This document shows positions 1-6,736 of a DNA stretch of 8,586 nucleotides, piece by piece. The translations under genes and the position numbers were made by a program. Every line of letters begins with the position of its first letter. Positions within the stretch are counted from its first letter, which is position 1. This DNA comes from Enterobacteriaceae bacterium UBA2655 (GTDB lineage: Bacteria; Pseudomonadota; Gammaproteobacteria; Enterobacterales; Enterobacteriaceae), in assembly GCA_002359495.1 (NCBI GenBank), contig DENB01000051.1:68519-77104 (forward strand), written 5' to 3'. The notes beneath the pieces are model-generated. The model did not search any database and was not told the origin of the DNA. It was given only the letters and a program-made list of their open reading frames with translations.

Positions 1-1
1 G

Positions 2-343
2 GTGAAGGCGCTGAAGGCGGGCGGTTACGACCCGAAAAAGCTGCGTAAAAAAGATAAGCATCTGGACGGGCTGTTGAAGGAGCTGGAAAAAGGCGCCTTC
101 AGCGACGGCGATAAAAATGCTTTCGACATGATGCTCGACAGCCTGACGAAATATGGCGATTACTGGCTGGTATTGGCTGATTTTGCCGATTACCTGCGCG
201 CGCAGGCGCGCGCAGAGGAGATGTGGAGAGATCAGGAAACCTGGACGCGCGCGGCGATCCTGAATACCGCCCGCACCGGCATGTTCAGTTCCGATCGCTC
301 TATTCGTGATTACCAAAAACGTATCTGGCAGGCGAAGCGCTAA
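2..343 (+). CDS. malP: Maltodextrin phosphorylase MalP, C-terminal end (5' truncated by window edge)
   Basis: This is the last 113 residues of a glycogen/maltodextrin phosphorylase (GT35). The enzyme is a cytoplasmic, PLP-dependent phosphorylase that removes glucose units from maltodextrins as glucose 1-phosphate. The reading frame is open to the left edge, so the GTG at position 2 is an internal Val codon and not a start. The tail with [20 protein letters not shown] and the ending [12 protein letters not shown] match my memory of the E. coli MalP C-terminus almost exactly. An upstream [12 protein letters not shown] stretch is also typical of the family. The PLP-lysine and phosphate-binding regions lie upstream, outside the window. 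The gene is followed 9 bp later by malQ, the classic malPQ operon. In E. coli that operon is activated by MalT from a promoter upstream of malP, which is not visible here. Confidence 0.96.
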   Translation: MKALKAGGYDPKKLRKKDKHLDGLLKELEKGAFSDGDKNAFDMMLDSLTKYGDYWLVLADFADYLRAQARAEEMWRDQETWTRAAILNTARTGMFSSDRSIRDYQKRIWQAKR

Positions 344-347
344 GGAG
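341..347 (+). promoter_or_regulatory. Ribosome binding site of malQ overlapping the malP stop
   Basis: TAAGGAG is a near-perfect Shine-Dalgarno sequence whose first three bases are the malP stop codon. It lies 5 nt before the malQ ATG. This fixes the malQ start and indicates translational coupling between malP and malQ (inference). Confidence 0.85.
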
Positions 348-352
348 CCGCA

Positions 353-2443
353 ATGAAAGTGAGTCAACGGAATAAGGCAGTCAGCGCAGCCGGCATTGCC
401 CCCAGTTTTATCAACGTGGACGGCGAAGAACAGGCGATCAGCGATGAGACGCGGCAACAGCTGCTGGCGGTTATGGATTTAGACCGTCTGGCGGAGCAGG
501 AGGCCGCGCCGGTACCGCCGGCGAAGGTGTTTCGCGGTCCCGGCAAGCGCGAGATGGCGGTCGAAGGAAGCGGAACCTTTCACTGGCGGCTGACCACCCA
601 GAAGGGCAAAACCTTTACCGGCGAGGTCGCGGGCGGCGAGACCCTGACGCTGCCGCCGCGTCTGGCGCAGGGCTATCATCAGCTGACCCTGACGCAGGGC
701 GAGCGGCAGTGGGATTCGCGCATTATCATCACGCCGCGCCGCTGCTACGAGCCGGAGGCGCTGCGCGCCGGCGAAAAACGCTGGGGCGCGCTGGTGCAGC
801 TCTACACCCTGCGTTCGGAAAATAACTGGGGCATCGGCGACTTCGGCGATCTGGAAAAAATGCTAGCGGAAATCGCCGAACGCGGCGGCGATTTCATCGG
901 CCTTAACCCGCTGCATGCGCTCTATCCGGCGAACCCGGAAGGCGCCAGCCCCTACAGCCCTTCGTCGCGCCGCTGGCTGAACGTGCTCTATATCGACGTG
1001 GCGCAGGTGGAGGATTTTCAGCAGAGCAAGGCGGCGCAGCGCTGGTGGAAAACCGTGAAAACCCAGCGGGCGCTGGAGAAGGCGCGCGACAGCGAATGGG
1101 TGGAGTATGCCCTGGTCGCGCGGCTGAAGCTGGAGGCATTGCGCCTCGCCTGGATGCAGTTCCGCCAGCGCGACGCGCAGGACGACGCCATGCTGGCGTT
1201 TGAAGCTTTCGTGCGCGAAGGCGGCGACAACCTCTGGTATCAGGCCGCCTACGACGCGCTGCAATGCGAAAAGAGCGCGGACGATACGCTGCGCGTCGGC
1301 TGGCCCGGCTGGCCCGGCTGGCCGGAGGCGTGGCATAACACCCAACTGCCCGCTGTGCAAAGCTGGTGCGACGAACACGTCGACGAGATCCGCTGCTGGA
1401 TGTGGTTTCAGTGGCTGGCGCACAGGCAGTTCGCCCAGTGCTGGCAGCGCAGCCAGCAGCTCGGCATGGCGGTGGGACTCTATCGCGATCTGGCGGTAGG
1501 CGTGGCGGAAGGCAGCGCAGAAACCTGGCATGACCCGGAGTTATACCGGATGAAAGCCTCGGTCGGCGCGCCGCCGGATCGCCTTGGCCCGCTCGGCCAG
1601 AACTGGGGCCTTCCGCCGATGGATCCGCATGTGATGCTGGCGCGCGGTTATCAGCCTTTTATCGATCTGCTGCGCGCCAATATGCGCGACTGCGGCGCTC
1701 TGCGCATCGACCATGTGATGGCCATGCTGCGGCTCTGGTGGATCCCCTACGGCGAAACGGCGGACAAAGGCGCCTACGTTTTCTATCCGGTAGACGACCT
1801 GCTGGCGATTATGGCGCTGGAGAGCCAGCGCCAGCGCTGTATGGTGATCGGTGAAGATTTGGGCACCGTGCCGAAGGAGATCATCGGCAAGCTGCGCAAC
1901 AACGGCATCTTTTCCTGGAAAGTGCTGTGGTTCGAGCAGGAGCGCAACGGCGCGTATCGCCTGCCGCAGAGCTACCCGCGCCAGTCGATCGCCAGCGCCA
2001 GCACGCACGACCTGCCGACCCTGAGCGGTTTTTGGGAGGCGGGCGATTTGGCGCTGGGAGAAAAGCTGGGGCTTTATCCCAACGAGAAGGTGCTGAAGCA
2101 GCTGCATGAACAGCGTGCACGGCAGAAAAAAACGCTGACGAAGGCGTTGCGTCAGGCGGGCGCGCTGGCGGAAAAACAGCAGGAGGAAGAGGTCGATACC
2201 CAGGCGATGACGCCCGCGCTAAACCAGGCGATCCACGCTTTTCTGGCGAAAACCAACAGCGCTCTGCTCGGCCTGCAACCGGAAGACTGGATCGGCATGA
2301 CGACGCCGGTCAACGTGCCGGGCACGGTCAACGAATATCCGAACTGGCGACGCAGACTGAGCGTGACTCTCGAAGCGCTGTTTGCTGATGACGAGGTCGA
2401 TCGTCTGCTGAAAGAGGTGAGCCGACAGCGCAACAGCCAGTAA
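353..2443 (+). CDS. malQ: 4-alpha-glucanotransferase (amylomaltase) MalQ
   Basis: This cytoplasmic GH77 disproportionating enzyme transfers maltosyl and longer 4-alpha-glucan segments between maltodextrins and releases glucose. It feeds chains long enough for MalP. The 696-residue product is close to the E. coli length. Family motifs are clear: NNWGIGDFGDL (158-167), GLNPLHALYP (183-192), and the catalytic set of Asp453 in LRIDHVM (nucleophile), Glu501 in VIGEDLGT (acid/base) and Asp553 in STHDLPTL (transition-state stabiliser). Each is shifted by five residues from E. coli numbering. The N-terminal ~140 residues form the extra region typical of enterobacterial MalQ. The start is fixed by the TAAGGAG site that overlaps the malP stop. 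One oddity is a GWP triplet repeated three times at residues 316-324, encoded by a 9-bp tandem repeat. A hairpin 6 bp past the stop separates it from convergent nfuA. Confidence 0.98.
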   Translation: MKVSQRNKAVSAAGIAPSFINVDGEEQAISDETRQQLLAVMDLDRLAEQEAAPVPPAKVFRGPGKREMAVEGSGTFHWRLTTQKGKTFTGEVAGGETLTLPPRLAQGYHQLTLTQGERQWDSRIIITPRRCYEPEALRAGEKRWGALVQLYTLRSENNWGIGDFGDLEKMLAEIAERGGDFIGLNPLHALYPANPEGASPYSPSSRRWLNVLYIDVAQVEDFQQSKAAQRWWKTVKTQRALEKARDSEWVEYALVARLKLEALRLAWMQFRQRDAQDDAMLAFEAFVREGGDNLWYQAAYDALQCEKSADDTLRVGWPGWPGWPEAWHNTQLPAVQSWCDEHVDEIRCWMWFQWLAHRQFAQCWQRSQQLGMAVGLYRDLAVGVAEGSAETWHDPELYRMKASVGAPPDRLGPLGQNWGLPPMDPHVMLARGYQPFIDLLRANMRDCGALRIDHVMAMLRLWWIPYGETADKGAYVFYPVDDLLAIMALESQRQRCMVIGEDLGTVPKEIIGKLRNNGIFSWKVLWFEQERNGAYRLPQSYPRQSIASASTHDLPTLSGFWEAGDLALGEKLGLYPNEKVLKQLHEQRARQKKTLTKALRQAGALAEKQQEEEVDTQAMTPALNQAIHAFLAKTNSALLGLQPEDWIGMTTPVNVPGTVNEYPNWRRRLSVTLEALFADDEVDRLLKEVSRQRNSQ
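1298..1324 (+). repeat. In-frame 9-bp tandem repeat (3 copies) inside malQ
   Basis: GGCTGGCCC occurs twice in tandem, followed by a third copy differing only in the last base (GGCTGGCCG). It encodes Gly-Trp-Pro three times (residues 316-324 of MalQ). The unit is a multiple of three, so copy-number change would keep the frame. It lies in a loop region between the N-terminal half of the barrel and the catalytic motifs, away from the active-site residues (inference). Confidence 0.85.
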
Positions 2444-2449
2444 AACAGA

Positions 2450-2473
2450 GCCGACGGGCGCGCGCCCGTCGGC
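2450..2473 (-). terminator. Perfect hairpin between convergent malQ and nfuA, probable nfuA terminator
   Basis: GCCGACGGGC (2450-2459) pairs perfectly with GCCCGTCGGC (2464-2473) around a GCGC loop, giving a very stable 10-bp stem. Read on the minus strand, the stem is followed by TCTGTTTTA, a T-rich tail, so it fits an intrinsic terminator for nfuA. On the plus strand the 3' flank (AGCCAGCGAA) has no T tract, so efficient termination of malPQ here is less certain. An A-rich run precedes the stem, as in many bidirectional terminators. Confidence 0.75.
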
Positions 2474-2483
2474 AGCCAGCGAA

Positions 2484-3059
2484 TCAGTAGTAAGAGTGCT
2501 CGCCGCGCTGGTGCTCGGTCAGATCGCGCACCCCTTTCAGTTCCGGGAAGGCGTTCAGCAGCTCTTTCTCAATGCCTTCTTTCAGCGTCACATCCACCAT
2601 CGAGCAGCCGTTGCAGCCGCCGCCGAATTGCAGAATGGCGTAGCCTTCGTCGGTGATTTCCATCAGCGTTACGCGGCCGCCATGGCCCGCCAGCTGCGGG
2701 TTAATCTGCGCCTGCAGCAGATATTCGACGCGCTCAACCAGTGGCGCATCTTCCGAGACTTTGCGCATTTTGGCATTCGGCGCTTTCAGCGTGAGCTGGG
2801 AGCCGAGGTTATCGGTCACGAAGTCGATCTCGGCGTCTTCCAGATAAGGCGCGCTTAACTCATCAACGTAGGCGGAGAGCTTCTCAAACTTCAGTTCGGT
2901 ATCGGTCGCTTCCACCGCATCCGGCGGGCAGTAAGAGACGCCGCACTCGGCGGTCGGCGTACCCGGATTAATAACGAATACGCGAATTTGGGTGCCATCT
3001 TCCTGTTTTGACAGCAGTTTAGAAAAATGCTCTTGGGCAGAATCGGTAATACGGATCAT
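2484..3059 (-). CDS. nfuA: Fe-S biogenesis protein NfuA
   Basis: NfuA carries [4Fe-4S] clusters to target proteins in the cytoplasm, notably under oxidative stress or iron limitation. The 191-residue product matches the E. coli protein length. Residues 1-~100 are a degenerate A-type carrier domain, with Cys39 and Cys44 but without the usual C-terminal Cys-x-Cys of a functional A-type carrier. Residues ~110-190 form the Nfu domain with the cluster-binding pair Cys149 and Cys152 in [19 protein letters not shown]. The ATG at 3059 starts the expected [12 protein letters not shown] sequence; the site before it (GAGCAA) is only a weak Shine-Dalgarno. gntX lies upstream on the same strand, 58 bp away. 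A type 1-like IscR operator and a candidate promoter occupy that gap, so nfuA is likely transcribed separately and repressed by cluster-loaded IscR (inference). Confidence 0.98.
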   Translation of the reverse strand: MIRITDSAQEHFSKLLSKQEDGTQIRVFVINPGTPTAECGVSYCPPDAVEATDTELKFEKLSAYVDELSAPYLEDAEIDFVTDNLGSQLTLKAPNAKMRKVSEDAPLVERVEYLLQAQINPQLAGHGGRVTLMEITDEGYAILQFGGGCNGCSMVDVTLKEGIEKELLNAFPELKGVRDLTEHQRGEHSYY

Positions 3060-3071
3060 GGCGATTGCTCA

Positions 3072-3096
3072 ATAGTTGACTAATTTAGTTGGTTAT
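3072..3096 (-). promoter_or_regulatory. Candidate type 1 IscR operator upstream of nfuA
   Basis: On the minus strand this 25-bp site begins ATAACCAACT and ends AGTCAACTAT, with AAATT between. Against the published type 1 IscR consensus as I recall it (ATASYYGACT, RWWWY, AGTCRRSTAT) only two positions fail, the fourth (A for S) and the seventh (A for G). The site has the imperfect dyad of that motif and lies 12 bp upstream of the nfuA ATG, overlapping the proposed -10 element. IscR control of nfuA is known in E. coli, which supports the assignment. Binding in this organism is inferred. Confidence 0.8.
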
Positions 3097-3123
3097 AATA
3101 CGCCCATCACCGACGCTCTACAA
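3095..3123 (-). promoter_or_regulatory. Candidate sigma-70 promoter of nfuA
   Basis: On the minus strand TTGTAG (3118-3123) and TATTAT (3095-3100) are separated by exactly 17 bp. The -10 is good and the -35 is weak (3/6). The -35 covers the gntX stop codon, and the -10 overlaps the edge of the IscR site. A start near 3088 would give a leader of about 29 nt and place the operator over the initiation region, consistent with repression. Confidence 0.55.
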
Positions 3124-3801
3124 GGTACGGCACAGGCACCAGATTTGAACGCTGGCCGCCCCGTGGGCCAGTAAAAGCCGGGTAATTTCCGCCACTGTCG
3201 TGCCGGTGGTCACCACGTCGTCGATTAACGCGATATGGCGTCCCTGCACGGCCATTTCAAGGCGGAACGCCGCTCTGAGGTTGCGCCGTCGCTGCCGGGC
3301 GTTTAACCGGCGCTGCGGCGCGCCATGCCGGCGGCGACGCAAGCCGTGCGGCTGATATTCGCATCCCAGCCAGCGCGCCAACGGCCGCGCCAGCAGCGCC
3401 GACTGGTTGTAGCCGCGGCGCCAGAGCCGCTTTTTATGCAGCGGAACGCAGAGCAGCAGATCGGGCCGCGGCGCGGCGCGCGTCCGTCTCGCCTGTAACC
3501 AGCTTAGCAAAAGCAGCCGCGCCAGCATCGCCCTGAGTGCGGTGGCGCCGTTAAATTTCAGGCGGCGAACCAGCTGGCTGAGCGGCGGCGTATAGTCGCT
3601 GACGCAGATCAGGCTATGCCAGGGCGGCGGCTGCTTCAGGCAGCGTCCGCAGGGCAGATGCGGATGTCGCGACGGCAGAGCGCAGCGCGGACAGAGCAAC
3701 GGCAGCGCGGGCAGCTGGCGCAGGCACAAACTGCAAATCCCGTGCTGCGGCAAACGCAGCGGCAGACGACATAGCCAACAGACGCCCGGCATTGGTAGCA
3801 T
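3118..3801 (-). CDS. gntX: GntX / ComF-family phosphoribosyltransferase-like protein
   Basis: The product is 227 residues, the same length as E. coli GntX (YhgH). The family is related to ComF, has been linked to use of DNA as a nutrient and historically to gluconate uptake, and its biochemical role is poorly defined. The N-terminus has four CxxC pairs (Cys8/11, Cys23/26, Cys37/40, Cys51/54), a probable zinc-binding module. The C-terminus has a type I phosphoribosyltransferase PRPP loop, ALIDDVVTTGTTVAE (191-205). I chose the ATG at 3801 because it is preceded, 5 nt away, by AAGGAGG (3807-3813) and starts MLPMPGVCWLCRLPL like E. coli. A longer reading from 3822 would swallow that ribosome site. 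The gene is very Arg- and Leu-rich. It diverges from bioH and lies upstream of nfuA on the same strand. Confidence 0.94.
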   Translation of the reverse strand: MLPMPGVCWLCRLPLRLPQHGICSLCLRQLPALPLLCPRCALPSRHPHLPCGRCLKQPPPWHSLICVSDYTPPLSQLVRRLKFNGATALRAMLARLLLLSWLQARRTRAAPRPDLLLCVPLHKKRLWRRGYNQSALLARPLARWLGCEYQPHGLRRRRHGAPQRRLNARQRRRNLRAAFRLEMAVQGRHIALIDDVVTTGTTVAEITRLLLAHGAASVQIWCLCRTL

Positions 3802-3819
3802 AGCGGCCTCCTTTATAAT
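3792..3819 (+). promoter_or_regulatory. Candidate sigma-70 promoter of bioH
   Basis: TTGGTA (3792-3797) and a perfect TATAAT (3814-3819) are separated by 16 bp, 16 bp before the bioH ATG. The -35 lies inside the first codons of divergent gntX, and the -10 lies just beyond the gntX ribosome site. The predicted start near 3826 leaves a leader of only about 10 nt. The perfect -10 is visible; use as a promoter is inferred. Confidence 0.6.
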
Positions 3820-3835
3820 CACGGAATAGTAACTG

Positions 3836-4612
3836 ATGAAATCGCTCTACTGGCACACCAGCGGGGAAGGAAATGTCGACCTTGTGCTGCTGCACGGATG
3901 GGGACTGAACGCGGAGGTGTGGAAAGACATTGCGATGCGGCTCAGCCCGCATTTTCGTCTGCACCTGGTCGATTTGCCCGGCTTCGGCCGCAGCCAGGGC
4001 TACGGCGCGCTGTCGCTGGCGGATATGGCGCAGCAGCTGGTTCCGATGCTGCCCGAGCGCGCCATCCTGCTCGGCTGGTCGTTGGGCGGGCTGGTGGCGA
4101 GCCAGCTGGCGTTGACCCAGCCTGAAAAGGTGCGCGGCTTAATCACCGTGGCCTCCTCGCCCTGTTTTACCGCGCAGGAGAGCTGGCCCGGCATCAAGCC
4201 CGACACCTTGCAGAACTTCCAGCATCAGCTGAGCAGCGACTTCCAGCGCACGGTAGAGCGTTTCCTGGCGCTGCAAACGCTGGGAACGGAGAGCGCCCGT
4301 CAGGATGCGCGCGCGCTGAAAGAGGTGGTGCTTTCCCAGCCGATGCCGTCGGTTCCGGTGCTGGAGGGGGGACTGGAGATCCTGCGCCAGGCGGATCTGC
4401 GCGACGCCTTAACCGAGTTGTCGCTGCCTTTCCTGCGCGTTTACGGCTGGCTCGACGGGCTGGTGCCGCGCCGCGTGGCGGAGATGCTGGATGAGCGCTG
4501 GCCGGAGAGCCGCTCGGTGACGATCGAAAAAGCAGCACATGCGCCTTTTATCTCCCATCCCGCGCGGTTCTGTCAGCATATTCTCTACTTTAGCGCGGAC
4601 CTGACGAAATAA
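3836..4612 (+). CDS. bioH: Pimeloyl-[acyl-carrier protein] methyl ester esterase BioH
   Basis: This cytoplasmic alpha/beta hydrolase cleaves the methyl ester of pimeloyl-ACP. That ends the BioC/BioH disguise route through fatty acid synthesis and supplies BioF for biotin formation. The 258-residue product has the complete triad at the E. coli positions: Ser82 in the nucleophile elbow GWSLGG, Asp207 in [10 protein letters not shown] and His235 in [11 protein letters not shown]. The oxyanion region [12 protein letters not shown] (18-29) and the lid stretch [17 protein letters not shown] are also conserved. The ATG at 3836 has only a weak GGA (3823-3825) upstream at long spacing, and the candidate promoter predicts a very short leader, so translation may be inefficient. 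The C-terminal tail (YFSADLTK) differs from E. coli. The gene stands alone, away from the bio operon, as in other enterics. Confidence 0.97.
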   Translation: MKSLYWHTSGEGNVDLVLLHGWGLNAEVWKDIAMRLSPHFRLHLVDLPGFGRSQGYGALSLADMAQQLVPMLPERAILLGWSLGGLVASQLALTQPEKVRGLITVASSPCFTAQESWPGIKPDTLQNFQHQLSSDFQRTVERFLALQTLGTESARQDARALKEVVLSQPMPSVPVLEGGLEILRQADLRDALTELSLPFLRVYGWLDGLVPRRVAEMLDERWPESRSVTIEKAAHAPFISHPARFCQHILYFSADLTK

Positions 4613-4780
4613 AATTTTTCCTGGCAGCTGGCGAAATAGTGTGATGCGGCAATACTTTTTCAGGTAAGCAGGATCGCTGCCTGACCGCCGGGAAGAGAGG
4701 ATTGTGCGGTTCCATACTGCCTGATTGCGTTATTGCAGCTGCCTGCTTTTCGCATACCAATAATGAATGAGGATACGTGT
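4613..4780. other. Intergenic region between bioH and the DUF1471 gene
   Basis: This 168-bp non-coding gap is more AT-rich than its flanks. Just after the bioH stop comes AAAATTTTTCC, but no GC stem precedes it. An imperfect hairpin, TCAGG (4660-4664) with CCTGA (4680-4684) plus an inner CAG/CTG pair, has no T tract after it and is not a convincing terminator. I see an AATAAT (4759-4764) and possible -35-like hexamers (TTGCAG, 4733-4738), but the spacing is wrong, so I do not call a promoter. The promoter of the downstream small gene presumably lies here. Confidence 0.5.
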
Positions 4781-5047
4781 ATGAACATTAAGAAAACGGT
4801 TATTGCTTCGCTCTGCTGCATCGCTTCTTTCTCCGCGCTGGCAGCGCAGGAAGTCACCAAAGAAGAAGTGCAGAAAATGAATCTGCAGAAAATCGGTACC
4901 GTGAATACTACGGCGGAAACCACCTCGCCGATGGATGCCAAGCGCGAGCTGTCGAAAATGGCGGATGAGAAGGGCGGCCGCTACTACCTGATCATCGCCG
5001 GACGCGAACATGGACGCTTCAGCGGCGTGGCGGAAGTGTATAAATAA
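4781..5047 (+). CDS. Small periplasmic DUF1471 (YdgH/BhsA/McbA-like) protein
   Basis: This 88-residue protein has a classic Sec signal peptide: MNIKK, a hydrophobic core (TVIASLCCIASFSAL), and a likely cleavage after ALA or ALAA near residues 21-22. The mature part of about 66 residues has the DUF1471 pattern: a basic/acidic helix, LQKIGTVNTTAETTSPMDAK, then GGRYYLIIAGREHGRFSGVAEVYK to the end. Enterobacteria carry many paralogues (BhsA, McbA, YhcN and others) linked to stress response, acid or peroxide response and biofilm, so the exact member cannot be named. The start at 4781 is chosen because GAGG (4769-4772) lies just upstream and the signal peptide begins there. An ATG at 4733 in the same frame would add 16 residues and spoil the signal peptide. 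The stop codon directly abuts that of the convergent phosphorylase. Confidence 0.88.
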   Translation: MNIKKTVIASLCCIASFSALAAQEVTKEEVQKMNLQKIGTVNTTAETTSPMDAKRELSKMADEKGGRYYLIIAGREHGRFSGVAEVYK

Positions 5048-6736
5048 TCAGCCGCGCAGCCACATAAATTGCCAGGCATCCAGCGCCACCGGCTGGGTGC
5101 CGTCTACTCTCTCGCCGCTGATCACATCCTGAAATTTATGCGCCTCGGGCAGGCGCGCCTCCACCCGGCGGCTGCTGAGATTAAAAACGCACAGCAGACT
5201 CTCCTGGCTCTCCGGGCGGTGACGCTTCAGGATCAGCAACGCATTTTCACTGTCGAACAGCGTCATCGCATTATCTGGGTGAAACGCCGGCTGGCGCGTG
5301 CGCAGCTGAATCAGCGCGCTTAGCTGGTTAAAGGTTTGCTGGCGCAGCCAGTCGCCGCCCGCCAGCGCCGCTTCGATCCCGTGCAGCGCGTATTTCTCGC
5401 GGTTGATGGCGCGGTTATGCCCGGCGGCTCTGACCCCTTCGCGATCGTTGCGCGCGCCGAGAATACTCTGGATATAGATGGCGGGCACGCCGGGGAAGGC
5501 TAGCAGAATGCCGTGCGCCAGCAGGAAACGGCGCAGGCGCGTCTCATCATCGTCCTCCTGCTTGTTCAGCGCATCCAGATAGGTGACGTTGATTTCATAC
5601 GGGCTGGTGGTGCCGTCCGGGTTGTTTTTATAAGAAACCAGCGCGCCCTCAAGCGCCAGATCGCGCACCAGCGCGACGATCTCCGGCTCCGACAAAATGC
5701 CGCGCGCCGGGTTAAGGCCGATGCCGTCATGGGAGGCGAGAAAATTAAAGAAGGTAGTGTCGCTGCCGCTCAGCTCAAGGGTGGCGGCCCACTGGCGCAG
5801 GGCACGCGCCGAGCCGGAGTGGATGGCGTGCAGCACCAGCGGCGGCAATGAGAACTGATAAACCATCTGCGCCTCGTCACGGCCGTTGCCGAAATAGCTG
5901 ATATTGTCTTTATGCGGCACGTTGGTTTCGGTGATGATCACCGTGCCGGGCGCGACCACGTCGGCAATGGCGCGGAACAGCTTTACCAGCTGGTGGGTTT
6001 TCTCCAGGTGGATACAGTTGGTGCCCGGCGTCTTCCACATATAGCCCACCGCGTCGAGCCGGACATAATCCGCCCCTTTTTTCAGGTAATCCAGCAGCAC
6101 GTCCACCATGCTGATCAGCACTTCCGGGTTGGCGAAGTTCAGGTCGATTTGATCGGCGCTGAAGGTGGTCCAGATAAAACGCGTTTCGCCGTTTGCCAGG
6201 GTAAAAGGGGTTAGCAGCGGCGAGGTGCGCGGCCGGGTCACGGCGCTGAGATCGGTCGCGGGCGGCATGCTGATAAAGAAATCATCCCAGCCGGGATCCT
6301 GAGCCAGAAAGTGACGGAACCATGCGCTTTTGGCGGACATATGGTTGCAGACGAAATCGAACATCAGCCGCGTATGGGTATGCAGCTCCGCCACGTCCTG
6401 CCATTCGCCGCAGATCGGGTTGACCTGATGGTAATCCACTACCGAAAAACCGTCGTCGGAGGTATAGGGAAAAAAGGGCAGCAGATGGACAAGAGTAAAG
6501 GTGGATTGCAGATGCTGCTGGAAGAAGCGCGAGAAGGTTTTGAGCGTCGGCGCTTCGCTTTCGCGGAACTGATCGGCGTAGGTAATCAGCACGACATCTT
6601 TCTCATCCCAGTGCGCCTTGCGCGCCATTTTTACCGTATCGCGCGCTGCCTGAATATGGTAGAGCAATCTCTCGCGTGCGGCCACAGGAAAGGAATCCGC
6701 GTAAATCTTATCGATTAATACATTGATAATTTCCAT
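5048..6736 (-). CDS. GH13_18 sugar phosphorylase, probable glucosylglycerate phosphorylase type
   Basis: This 562-residue cytoplasmic enzyme belongs to GH13 subfamily 18, the group of retaining phosphorylases that use phosphate to split an alpha-glucoside into alpha-glucose 1-phosphate and an aglycone. Visible motifs are HLLPFFPYTSDDGFSVVDY (84-102), QIDLNFANP (196-204), catalytic nucleophile Asp228 in VRLDAVGYMWK, acid/base Glu270 in ITETNVPHKDN, and the His336-Asp337 pair in ASHDGIGLNPARG. The ETNVPHKDNISYFG stretch and the GTNCIH motif after the nucleophile resemble, from memory, the glucosylglycerate phosphorylase branch (E. coli YcjM, about the same length) more than sucrose phosphorylase, which has EVHSYY there. 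Substrate remains inferred. The ATG at 6736 is preferred; an in-frame TTG at 6757 is possible, and neither has a good ribosome site. Unlike ycjM, it is alone, with no sugar transporter beside it. Confidence 0.9.
   Translation of the reverse strand: MEIINVLIDKIYADSFPVAARERLLYHIQAARDTVKMARKAHWDEKDVVLITYADQFRESEAPTLKTFSRFFQQHLQSTFTLVHLLPFFPYTSDDGFSVVDYHQVNPICGEWQDVAELHTHTRLMFDFVCNHMSAKSAWFRHFLAQDPGWDDFFISMPPATDLSAVTRPRTSPLLTPFTLANGETRFIWTTFSADQIDLNFANPEVLISMVDVLLDYLKKGADYVRLDAVGYMWKTPGTNCIHLEKTHQLVKLFRAIADVVAPGTVIITETNVPHKDNISYFGNGRDEAQMVYQFSLPPLVLHAIHSGSARALRQWAATLELSGSDTTFFNFLASHDGIGLNPARGILSEPEIVALVRDLALEGALVSYKNNPDGTTSPYEINVTYLDALNKQEDDDETRLRRFLLAHGILLAFPGVPAIYIQSILGARNDREGVRAAGHNRAINREKYALHGIEAALAGGDWLRQQTFNQLSALIQLRTRQPAFHPDNAMTLFDSENALLILKRHRPESQESLLCVFNLSSRRVEARLPEAHKFQDVISGERVDGTQPVALDAWQFMWLRG

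Noticed and set aside
863..1531. 222-residue open frame on the minus strand inside malQ
   Set aside because: It lies wholly antisense to a clearly conserved enzyme gene, has His/Ala/Arg-rich composition typical of reverse frames in GC-rich DNA, and shows no recognisable domain or ribosome site.
1541..2107. 188-residue open frame on the minus strand inside malQ
   Set aside because: It is a shadow of the malQ catalytic region; the Gln/His/Arg-rich translation has no domain and the opposite strand carries all GH77 motifs.
3802..3822. Longer gntX reading starting at 3822 (MIIKEAA extension)
   Set aside because: The extension includes the AAGGAGG ribosome site as coding sequence, and the family N-terminus begins at the ATG at 3801.
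3614..3964. 116-residue minus-strand frame spanning the gntX/bioH divergent region
   Set aside because: It would overlap both gntX and bioH, cross their promoter region, and has an Ala-rich low-complexity end; both real genes are conserved.
4660..4684. Imperfect hairpin after bioH as a possible terminator or small RNA
   Set aside because: The stem is only 5 + 3 bp with a 4-nt bulge and no following T tract; too weak to call.
4733..4780. Upstream in-frame ATG extending the DUF1471 protein by 16 residues
   Set aside because: The extension would bury the signal peptide behind a non-hydrophobic segment, and the better ribosome site (GAGG at 4769-4772) serves the ATG at 4781.
6311..6718. 135-residue plus-strand frame opposite the phosphorylase
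   Set aside because: It is antisense to conserved GH13 residues including the active-site barrel start, and its translation shows no family resemblance.
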